From JAISFI01 sp031552425 (GTDB lineage: Bacteria; Bacteroidota; Bacteroidia; Bacteroidales; Azobacteroidaceae), in contig JAVBMM010000043.1 of assembly GCA_031552425.1 (NCBI GenBank), positions 1 through 11,977 of the forward strand: a stretch of 11,977 nt of DNA, in the 5' to 3' direction. A program made the position numbers and the translations under genes. Within the stretch, counting starts at the first letter, position 1. Each line of letters starts with the position of its first letter. Shown in pieces: positions 1 to 7,170 of this stretch. Below the pieces are notes generated by a model. The model saw only the letters and a list, made by a program, of their open reading frames with translations. It did no database searches and was not told where the DNA came from.

Positions 1-2784
1 ACCTTTGAACGGCCCGTTTGCTTCACGTTCTGTTATAAGAGCTTCCACGGCTCCTTCTCCTACGCCTTTGACTCCTCCTAATCCAAAACGGATATTTCCT
101 TCTTTATTTACAGTAAATGTTAATTCGGATTCGTTTACATCAGGACCTTTGACAATGATTCCCATGCTTTTACACTCATCCATGAATTTGGTGATTTCTG
201 TAATGTCGTCTTTATTACGAGTTAAGTTGGCAGCCATGAATTCCCCCGGATAATGGGCTTTCAGGTATGCAGTTTGATAAGATACCCATGAATAGCAGGT
301 AGCATGTGACTTGTTGAATGCATATTTTGCAAATTCAGCCCAATCACTCCATATTTTTTCTAATTTTTCAACAGGTCCGAATCCGTTTTTTTGAGCGCCT
401 TCCATGAATTTAACTTTCAGTGCATTCATTTTGTCGATCAATTTTTTACCCATTGCTTTTCGGAGCTCATCGGATTCTCCACGGGTAAATCCCGCTATAT
501 CACGACTTAAAAGCATCACTTGTTCTTGATAGACAGTAATTCCATAGGTATCTTTCAACCTATTTTCCATTTCCGGAAAGTCGTATGTGATTTCTTTGCG
601 GCCGTGTTTCCTGTCAACAAAATCTGGGATATACGCCATAGGCCCCGGTCGGTACAAGGCATTCATTGCAATTAAGTCTTCAAACTTAGTAGGCTGTAGT
701 TCCCTCAAATACTTTTGCATTCCGGCAGATTCAAACTGGAATGTTCCTACTGTTTGCCCTTTGCTGTAAAGTTCATACGTTTTAGAATCATCAATAGGGA
801 TATTGACTATATCAATATCGATTCCCTTTGATTTTTTTATGTTGGAAAGGGCTTCTTTGATAATGGACAATGTTTTTAGACCCAAAAAGTCCATTTTGAT
901 CAATCCCACATTTTCAATAACGGAACCTTCGTATTGAGTTACCAATAGTTCTTCATCACTGCCTTTTTCTTTAGCAGTACTTAGCGGAATATAATTTGTC
1001 AGGTCATCTGCTCCGATAATTACTCCACAAGCATGTACTCCGATTTGACGTACCGTACCTTCTAACATTTCCGCATATTTCAATGTGCTTGAAAGATTTT
1101 CATCAGAAGAATTTCTGGCTTCCATCAGCTCTGGCACGCGTTCCAGGCAGTTAGCAATGTTAACTTTTGGAGCTTTCCCAGTTGCTTTATCTTCTGGAAA
1201 ACGATCCGGAATTAATTTAGTCAAGCGATCCGCTTCTGAAAGAGGCAGTTTTTGTACACGAGCCACATCTTTAATAGATGATTTAGTGGCCATTGTTCCA
1301 TAAGTGATAATGTGTGCTACTTTCTCTTTCCCATATTTATCTGTTACCCAGCGCAAAACGTCGCTTCTTCCATCGTCGTCAAAATCAATATCGATATCAG
1401 GCATTGAAATACGGTCAGGATTCAAAAACCGCTCAAATAGTAAGTCGTATTTTAAAGGATCTATATCTGTAATGCCTAAACAAAATGCAACAGCAGAACC
1501 AGCAGCAGAACCCCTTCCTGGTCCTACGGAAACATTCATGCTTTTAGCTGCTTGGATAAAATCTTGTACGATAAGAAAATATCCTGGGAATCCCATCGTT
1601 TTCATGGTTTCCAGTTCAAATTCAATCCTCTCTAATACTTCCGGAAGAATAGGATTACTATATCTATATTTTGCTTTATCTAATGTTAGCTCCCGCAAAT
1701 AATCGGCTTCAAATTTAATACGTATTACTTTGTCGTATCCACCGAGCTTGTCAAAGCGGGAATTATCCTCTTTGTTGAATTCTTTTTTTAGATCTTCTTC
1801 AGAATATTTTTGCCGGTATGAATCTTCTGTACCGAAGGATTCCGGAATCGGGAAGGCCGGCATAATCGGATCGGAATCAATATTATAAAATTCAACTTTT
1901 TCAGCAATTTCAATAGTATTGGTTAATGCTTCAGGAATGTCGAAAAAAATAGAATTCATTTCTTCTTGGCTTTTTAGCCATTCCTGCTTGGTATAACGCA
2001 TGCGATTCTGATCATCTAGATCTTTCCCTGTACTTAAGCAAATTAGCCGATCATGTGCTTCGGAATGTTCTTCATCGACAAAATGAACATCATTCGTGGC
2101 GATAATTTTTGTATCGGTTTTGCGGGCTAATTCGATGATTTTTCCGTAGACTTCTACTTGTTTTTCGTAAGTTGAATAATCGGCTCCTGGTTTATCAGTT
2201 TGATGTCTTTGTATTTCTATATAAAAATCATCTTCGAAGATATTTTTGAACCAAGATATAGCATCTTCAGCTCCATCTAAATCGCCGGAATTTATTTTTC
2301 TTGGAATTTCTCCTCCAAGACATGCTGAACAGACAATCAGACCTTCACTGTGTTTTTTTAAAATATCTTTATCAATGCGTGGACGATAATAATATCCGTC
2401 TATCCATGAAGAGGAAACTAACTTACATAAATTTTGATATCCTTTTTTGTTTTTAGCAAGAAGAAGTAAATGCCACCCACTACCATCTTCTTTCAATGTT
2501 TTATCAAAACGTGTACGACGAGCACAATAGGCTTCAACTCCGATAATTGGCTTGAATTTTTCTTCTTCGTTTTTTTCTTTATTTATATTATTGACATAAT
2601 CTAAAAATTCTTTTATGCCGAACATGTTTCCATGATCAGTTAAAGCAATTGCTTTCATTCCGCATTTTAAGGCTTTGTTTACAAGCCCGGGAACAGAAGA
2701 CATTCCATCTAATAAAGAATAATGGGAGTGCACATGTAGGTGCACAAATGGGTGTGTTATATTGGTTGATTGTTTGTCTGACAT
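1..2784 (-). CDS. dnaE: DNA polymerase III alpha subunit, 3' end cut off by window edge
   Basis: This is the catalytic subunit of the replicative DNA polymerase. The frame is open from ATG at 2784-2782 to the window edge, giving 928 codons. Bacterial DnaE proteins usually have about 1150-1270 residues, so roughly 300 C-terminal residues (OB fold, clamp and tau contacts) lie outside. Visible modules in order: a PHP domain starting at HLHVHSHYSLLDG (residues 15-27) and continuing through TDHG (49-52), GVEAY (82-86), SACLGG (153-158) and NDVHF (231-235); the polymerase core with GPGRGSAAGS (about 416-425); the catalytic aspartates in PDIDIDF (D463, D465, D467) and KMDFLGL (D632); and the start of the helix-hairpin-helix region at FGLGGVKGVG (900-909). 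The start gives a short N-terminus before the PHP motif, as is usual. Upstream there is only an A-rich AAAAAGAGA, not a true Shine-Dalgarno. It is transcribed divergently from the HTCS gene and is presumably not functionally linked to the PUL. Confidence 0.97.
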   Translation of the reverse strand, partial: MSDKQSTNITHPFVHLHVHSHYSLLDGMSSVPGLVNKALKCGMKAIALTDHGNMFGIKEFLDYVNNINKEKNEEEKFKPIIGVEAYCARRTRFDKTLKEDGSGWHLLLLAKNKKGYQNLCKLVSSSWIDGYYYRPRIDKDILKKHSEGLIVCSACLGGEIPRKINSGDLDGAEDAISWFKNIFEDDFYIEIQRHQTDKPGADYSTYEKQVEVYGKIIELARKTDTKIIATNDVHFVDEEHSEAHDRLICLSTGKDLDDQNRMRYTKQEWLKSQEEMNSIFFDIPEALTNTIEIAEKVEFYNIDSDPIMPAFPIPESFGTEDSYRQKYSEEDLKKEFNKEDNSRFDKLGGYDKVIRIKFEADYLRELTLDKAKYRYSNPILPEVLERIEFELETMKTMGFPGYFLIVQDFIQAAKSMNVSVGPGRGSAAGSAVAFCLGITDIDPLKYDLLFERFLNPDRISMPDIDIDFDDDGRSDVLRWVTDKYGKEKVAHIITYGTMATKSSIKDVARVQKLPLSEADRLTKLIPDRFPEDKATGKAPKVNIANCLERVPELMEARNSSDENLSSTLKYAEMLEGTVRQIGVHACGVIIGADDLTNYIPLSTAKEKGSDEELLVTQYEGSVIENVGLIKMDFLGLKTLSIIKEALSNIKKSKGIDIDIVNIPIDDSKTYELYSKGQTVGTFQFESAGMQKYLRELQPTKFEDLIAMNALYRPGPMAYIPDFVDRKHGRKEITYDFPEMENRLKDTYGITVYQEQVMLLSRDIAGFTRGESDELRKAMGKKLIDKMNALKVKFMEGAQKNGFGPVEKLEKIWSDWAEFAKYAFNKSHATCYSWVSYQTAYLKAHYPGEFMAANLTRNKDDITEITKFMDECKSMGIIVKGPDVNESELTFTVNKEGNIRFGLGGVKGVGEGAVEALITEREANGPFKG

Positions 2785-2809
2785 TCTCTTTTTGAATTAT
2801 TTGAGCATG

Positions 2810-2817
2810 TAAAGATA
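2810..2817 (-). promoter_or_regulatory. weak candidate -7 box for dnaE
   Basis: Read on the minus strand this is TATCTTTA, which matches the Bacteroides -7 consensus TAnnTTTG at five of six defined positions. It would place the dnaE transcription start about 20 nt before the ATG. I see no TTTG at the expected -33 distance, so this is only the best candidate in the spacer. Confidence 0.22.
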
Positions 2818-2830
2818 TGTAATTTTACAT
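2817..2830. repeat. 14-bp palindrome in the dnaE/HTCS spacer
   Basis: ATGTAA-TT-TTACAT is a perfect 6-bp inverted repeat around a 2-bp centre. It overlaps one base of the candidate dnaE -7 box. It is too short and AT-rich for a terminator stem and has no following T-run on the dnaE strand. It could be a small dimeric operator or chance in AT-rich DNA. Confidence 0.3.
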
Positions 2831-2854
2831 ACTTCTAGGGTTTTTGTCTGTGAG

Positions 2855-2888
2855 TTTATTTGTAAAATTAAACCATTTATTTGTAAAA
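2855..2888 (-). promoter_or_regulatory. tandem 13-bp direct repeat, candidate HTCS/AraC-type operator (copy 1)
   Basis: TTTATTTGTAAAA occurs perfectly at 2855-2867 and again at 2876-2888, an offset of exactly 21 bp with 8 bp between copies. On the minus strand each reads TTTTACAAATAAA. The same core with the same 21-bp offset recurs before the esterase promoter at 7061-7094. AraC-family domains such as AraC I1-I2 and XylS at Pm bind tandem half-sites with 21-bp periodicity, and the adjacent HTCS ends in such a domain. I infer an autoregulatory site. It lies 58-92 bp upstream of the HTCS start, with its repeats oriented toward dnaE, opposite to the copy facing the esterase. Confidence 0.6.
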
Positions 2889-2934
2889 ATAGTTCAACTA
2901 TAAATTCTTAACACTAATCAATTCAGCTCGGAAG

Positions 2935-2942
2935 TATATTTG
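2935..2942 (+). promoter_or_regulatory. TAnnTTTG-type -7 box abutting the HTCS start
   Basis: TATATTTG matches the Bacteroides -7 consensus at all defined positions, but it ends only 4 bp before the HTCS ATG. If active, the transcript would start at or just inside the start codon and be leaderless or nearly so. No TTTG is seen about 20 bp upstream. It may be a chance match in AT-rich DNA; the other spacer candidates for this gene, the TTTATTTG inside the direct repeats, have one mismatch. Confidence 0.25.
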
Positions 2943-2946
2943 CCGT

Positions 2947-5900
2947 ATGAAAAAACGACTCCTTGTATTGGTTTATTTTTTTATGTTAACTTTCTCTTTT
3001 TATGGAGGAGAACGTTATTACTTTTCTAACCTGACCGTGAGGGATGGATTGTCTCAAATTTCTGTTTTATGCGCTTTTCAAGATAGTCAAGGTTTTATGT
3101 GGTTTGGAACCCGTAATGGCTTAAATAAATTCGATGGATATAGTTTTGAGGCTTTTTATAATGATCCTTTCGATAGTACTTCAATCAGCAATAACCAAAT
3201 TCTTTGTATTTCAGAAGATCCAAATAAAAACCTTTGGATTGGTACTCGTCATGGGTTGAATAAATTTGACTTGAAAACACGTAAAGCCAAACGTTACTTC
3301 CAAGATGAAGACAGGCAAGAACATAATTATGAATTTGTTTTTGCCCTTTCTTGGGATAAAAGAGGTCGTTTGTGGATGGGAACGGAAAAAGGACTTGCCG
3401 TTTATGATCCGGAAACAGATAAGATATCGTCATTTAATCCTGATGGTATTTTTACTAATAATCCTGTTTATGCATTAGTCAAGAGTCAGGAAGATAATGT
3501 TTTGTATTTAGGGACCAGGTATTCCGGATTGTTGGAATTTAATACAGAAACTCTTAGCTATAAAATGTACAAATTCAAAGAAGATGAATCTAATTCAAAC
3601 ATTAATGATGTTAGATGTTTGTATGTAGATAAAAATCTTCAATTGTGGGTAGGTACTTTTGGTGGAGGAATAAATATTCTGAAAAACGTTGGAGGTGAAA
3701 AAAAATTGGTTCGGTATCATGCAAATTTAACAAGTGAAAATATCCGTTGTTTTGCAGAATCTCCGAGTGGAGAAATATTGATAGGTACCTCCAATGGAAT
3801 GAATATTTTAGATCCTAAAACCGGAAATGTAGAATATTATAATGTTTCAGATTCCGAACGAGGTAATCTTACTCATTTTTCTGTTTATTCTATTTTGTAT
3901 GACAAAACTAATACTCTGTGGGTGGGAACCTATTCAGGAGGTATTGATTATTATAATCGTTATGGGAATCGTTTTAAATCGTATTTCCCGATGATAAACC
4001 GGAAAGTTACACGAAGTATTTATAGCCATATATTGGAATATAATTCATATTTATACATTGCTACAGAAGGAGATGGTTTGTTAGAATATGATTTGCAAAA
4101 AGAAACTTACAAGTTTTATAATTTGACCTCAGAATATGGGATTTCGTATGACAAAAACATAATTAAATCATTGTGTTTAGATGGAGATGTTATTTACTGT
4201 GGAACGAGTACTGGATCTATTTATTCTTTTGATGCGAAAACCAAGAGTTTTTCTCTTTATTATAGGGAAAGTCGAAAAAAAATGAAGAGTAATGTCATCT
4301 ATGAAATAAAAAAAGACAAGAATGATGGTAGTTTAATTGTAGCAAGTGTGGGAGGTTCTGGATTTATAAAAGTATTTCCGAATGGAAGAATTCAATCGGA
4401 TTTTCCTGTAGTAGGTAAAGAAGATTTTGTTTTTCGTAGTGCTTTGTGTTTTCTTGAGATAGAGAAAAATGTGTTTTTGGTTGGTACAAGATATGATGGA
4501 TTATATAGATATGATTATGAAAACCATTTTCTTACAAATTATAAAAAAACACACGGAAAGCCGGATACAGATGTGCTTGATAAACAGATAAATCAGATTT
4601 ATAAAGATAGTTATGGAAGAATATGGTTGGCAACTTTTGGAGGTGGATTAATTCATTTTGATCCTCAGAAAGAGATATTTACCACATATGGAGTTGACGA
4701 AGGTTTATTGGATAATAACGTTTGCATGATACTGGAAACTCCGGATAAACATTTTTGGATCACTACATCTTCGGGGATTTCTGACTTTGACCCTAGAACT
4801 AAAATATTTAAAAATTATACTCATTCCGATGGAATAAATATTAATGAATTCACTCCTCAGTCAGGGCTATTGTCGAAAAACGGACAGATTTATTTTTGTG
4901 GAGATAATGGATTTGTATCTTTTGATCCGGCAAAAGTATCACCTAATCCGTTTATTCCTCCGATTGTTATCAGTAATTTTTACATCAATAATCTAAAAAT
5001 AGTACCAGGAGGAAAAGATGGGATATTAAAAGGATGTATTTCAAGTGAAAATGAGGTTGTTTTGAAATATGATCAATCAAATATAGCTATAGAATATGCT
5101 GCTTTAAGTTATGTTTCCCCTTATAAAAATCAATATGCGTATAAATTAGAAAATTTTGATAAAGAATGGAATGAGGTAAAGAACAGAAGGATTGCATATT
5201 ATACTAATATACCTGTTGGAACATATACGTTTAGGGTGATAGGTTCCAATAATGATGGAATTTGGAATGATGTTGGAGCAAGTATAAAAATAGTTATTTT
5301 ACCTCCTTTTTGGAAAACATGGTGGGCTTATTGTTTGTATTTTATTATAATTTTTTTAGTACTGTGTTTTGTTTATTATTATTTCAGAGAAAAACAAAAT
5401 CTGCAAAATGATATACAAATAAAGAAAATGGAGGCTAAGGCCCAACAGGAGTTTCATGAAGAAAGGAATAAGCTCTTTACTAATTTTTCTCATGAATTGC
5501 GTTCCCCATTGACATTGATTTTAAGCCCGTTGGAAGAAATGGCTGATGTTTCGGAGCTTCCAGTGAAATGGAAAAACCGCCTGGAAATAATGAGGAGTAA
5601 CGCACGCCGTCTTTTGAGATTGGTCAATAATTTGATGGATTTTACTAAAAAAGAAAGTGGAACTATGCGGTTAAAAGCGGCAGAAGGAAATATTGTAAGG
5701 TTTTCTGAAGAAATGTACCTTTTATTTACCGAATTAGCAATTTCCAGGAATATTACATTCCGATTCAATCCTTCAAGGAGGGATATTGCAATTTGGTTCG
5801 ATAGGGATTTAATGGAAAAGGTATTTTATAATTTTCTGTCGAATGCATTTAAAAATACACCTAATGGGGGTAATGTGGAAATTCGTTTAAGTGTGAAAAC

Positions 5901-7059
5901 TGTTTCAGAGTTGAGGAAAATGAATTCAGAACGGGTTCGTAGACTTCCTGAAAATATTTCATTTTTGTTGATAGAAGTACAAGATTCAGGGGTTGGAATC
6001 CCTTCGGGTGAGTTGATGAAGATATTTGCCCCATTTTACCAGGTTTCTCAGAATGAACATGCCGGATCTGGTACAGGTTTAGGATTGAGCTTGAGTAAAT
6101 CAATTATTGAAATGCATCATGGGGTGGTATGGGCGGAAAATGTCAATCCTTCAGGGGCATTATTTAGATGCGTGCTTCCTACAGGAAAAGAATTGTTTAA
6201 AGAAGAGGAAATATGCGAAAATTATAGAAGTAGTGAGGATGTGAGTCATTATACAGTTGAGATTCCTCGTGAAGAGTTGATGGTGAGTCATTCAAAAAAG
6301 AAGAAATATACTATATTGGTTGTAGAGGATAATAATGATGTCCGTCATTATATGGTTTCTCATTTGATAGAATTATATAATGTTATAGCTTGTTCTAATG
6401 CCATGGAAGGAATAGAAAAGGCCATACATTTTCTTCCGGATTTGATTCTTTCTGATTTGATGATGTCTCAAATGGATGGTTTGGAAATGTGTCATAAATT
6501 GAAAGCAGACATGCGAACAAGTCATATTCCTATAATTATGATTACTGCTCGTACCACTGCGAAAGATATACAGGTGGGTTATGAATCCGGAGTAGATGAT
6601 TATATAACTAAACCATTTAATACTCAGGTATTGTTGTCTCGGATTGACAATTTATTGCAATCTCGAGAAAAACTAAAAGATATATATGGGAAAAGATTTT
6701 CTTTGAAATCATTTGGAGTTGAAACAAATTCGCTTGATGAAAAATTTATGCAAAAGTTGTATGAAATCATGTATGAAAATTTTTCGAATCCGGATTTGAA
6801 TTTAGATAGCTTTTGTAAAGAGATTGGAATGAGCCGTTCTAATCTATATCGTAAAATTAAACAAATAACCAATCTTTCTCCTAATGAATTTGTTCGGAAT
6901 TTCAGATTAGAAATGGCTGCGAAACTTTTAAAGGAATCTAAAATGTCTGTCTCTGAGGTTTATGTGGCTGTGGGATTTAATAGCCATGCTTATTTTTCTA
7001 ATTGTTTCAAAGCCTTGTATGGTATGTCCCCATCAGATTACGCAATACAAAATGAATGA
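2947..7059 (+). CDS. hybrid two-component system (HTCS) sensor kinase/AraC-type regulator
   Basis: This is a one-protein glycan sensor and transcription factor anchored in the inner membrane, 1370 residues and complete, within the usual HTCS length. Domains in order: signal peptide (MKKR followed by a hydrophobic run, 1 to about 20); fourteen Reg_prop-type blades with WxGT-like motifs (about 49-661), fitting two seven-bladed periplasmic propellers; a Y_Y_Y domain (about 675-785); one membrane helix (about 793-813). The cytoplasmic part has a HisKA domain with H849 in SHELRSPL; an ATPase with N-box N962/N966, DSGVG (1013-1017) and GTGLGL (1042-1047); a receiver with E1127/D1128, phospho-acceptor D1170, T1200 and K1222; and an AraC/HTH_18 domain (about 1265-1370). 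All kinase and receiver key residues are present. The start at 2947 is preferred because it yields the signal peptide. It sits directly upstream of the esterase-susC genes, its likely targets. No terminator is evident after its stop. Confidence 0.96.
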   Translation: MKKRLLVLVYFFMLTFSFYGGERYYFSNLTVRDGLSQISVLCAFQDSQGFMWFGTRNGLNKFDGYSFEAFYNDPFDSTSISNNQILCISEDPNKNLWIGTRHGLNKFDLKTRKAKRYFQDEDRQEHNYEFVFALSWDKRGRLWMGTEKGLAVYDPETDKISSFNPDGIFTNNPVYALVKSQEDNVLYLGTRYSGLLEFNTETLSYKMYKFKEDESNSNINDVRCLYVDKNLQLWVGTFGGGINILKNVGGEKKLVRYHANLTSENIRCFAESPSGEILIGTSNGMNILDPKTGNVEYYNVSDSERGNLTHFSVYSILYDKTNTLWVGTYSGGIDYYNRYGNRFKSYFPMINRKVTRSIYSHILEYNSYLYIATEGDGLLEYDLQKETYKFYNLTSEYGISYDKNIIKSLCLDGDVIYCGTSTGSIYSFDAKTKSFSLYYRESRKKMKSNVIYEIKKDKNDGSLIVASVGGSGFIKVFPNGRIQSDFPVVGKEDFVFRSALCFLEIEKNVFLVGTRYDGLYRYDYENHFLTNYKKTHGKPDTDVLDKQINQIYKDSYGRIWLATFGGGLIHFDPQKEIFTTYGVDEGLLDNNVCMILETPDKHFWITTSSGISDFDPRTKIFKNYTHSDGININEFTPQSGLLSKNGQIYFCGDNGFVSFDPAKVSPNPFIPPIVISNFYINNLKIVPGGKDGILKGCISSENEVVLKYDQSNIAIEYAALSYVSPYKNQYAYKLENFDKEWNEVKNRRIAYYTNIPVGTYTFRVIGSNNDGIWNDVGASIKIVILPPFWKTWWAYCLYFIIIFLVLCFVYYYFREKQNLQNDIQIKKMEAKAQQEFHEERNKLFTNFSHELRSPLTLILSPLEEMADVSELPVKWKNRLEIMRSNARRLLRLVNNLMDFTKKESGTMRLKAAEGNIVRFSEEMYLLFTELAISRNITFRFNPSRRDIAIWFDRDLMEKVFYNFLSNAFKNTPNGGNVEIRLSVKTVSELRKMNSERVRRLPENISFLLIEVQDSGVGIPSGELMKIFAPFYQVSQNEHAGSGTGLGLSLSKSIIEMHHGVVWAENVNPSGALFRCVLPTGKELFKEEEICENYRSSEDVSHYTVEIPREELMVSHSKKKKYTILVVEDNNDVRHYMVSHLIELYNVIACSNAMEGIEKAIHFLPDLILSDLMMSQMDGLEMCHKLKADMRTSHIPIIMITARTTAKDIQVGYESGVDDYITKPFNTQVLLSRIDNLLQSREKLKDIYGKRFSLKSFGVETNSLDEKFMQKLYEIMYENFSNPDLNLDSFCKEIGMSRSNLYRKIKQITNLSPNEFVRNFRLEMAAKLLKESKMSVSEVYVAVGFNSHAYFSNCFKALYGMSPSDYAIQNE

Positions 7060-7060
7060 A

Positions 7061-7094
7061 TTTTACAAAGTTTTGACCGTTTTTTGCAAATAGA
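7061..7094 (+). promoter_or_regulatory. candidate HTCS/AraC-type operator (copy 2) upstream of the esterase-susC promoter
   Basis: TTTTACAAA at 7061-7069 is followed exactly 21 bp later by TTTTGCAAATAGA at 7082-7094. The first copy matches the minus-strand reading of the spacer repeat (TTTTACAAATAAA) at its first nine positions, and the second at eleven of thirteen. It begins one base after the HTCS stop codon and ends 16 bp before a TACATTTG -7 box. The proximal half-site contains a TTTG that could stand in for the -33 element. This is the arrangement expected for an activator that contacts RNA polymerase at a weak promoter. Regulation by the upstream HTCS is inferred. Confidence 0.62.
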
Positions 7095-7118
7095 TTTTTC
7101 TATATAAACATACATTTG
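7083..7118 (+). promoter_or_regulatory. promoter of the esterase-susC operon
   Basis: TACATTTG at 7111-7118 is a perfect match to the Bacteroides -7 consensus TAnnTTTG. A TTTG at 7083-7086 lies 24 bp upstream, a little farther than the usual 19-21 bp, which would suit an activator-dependent promoter. Transcription would begin around 7122-7126 and leave a leader of about 45-50 nt before the ATG at 7171. The -7 box lies inside a 14-bp palindrome (CATACA-TT-TGTATG, 7109-7122). Confidence 0.6.
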
Positions 7119-7170
7119 TATGCTAATATTTTTTATGATAAAACTACAAATAATAAATAACTTCATATCC

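Noticed and set aside
5..1702. Several short open frames on the plus strand (5-253, 587-769, 1085-1303, 1304-1702)
   Set aside because: They lie antisense to dnaE, whose minus-strand frame is continuously open and carries every expected motif; the plus-strand peptides resemble no family I know.
5490..6872. Minus-strand open frames inside the HTCS gene (5490-5768, 5861-6103, 6624-6872)
   Set aside because: They are antisense to well-conserved kinase, receiver and DNA-binding motifs and have no promoter, leader or recognisable product.
7060..7110. Possible intrinsic terminator between the HTCS and the esterase
   Set aside because: T-runs are present but I find no GC-containing stem ahead of them; the T-rich stretches are better explained by the repeated TTTTRCAAA core.
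7120..7170. Upstream in-frame ATG at 7120 as the esterase start
   Set aside because: It falls within a couple of bases of the end of a perfect -7 box, and it adds 17 residues ahead of a clear signal peptide; the ATG at 7171 fits both signals.
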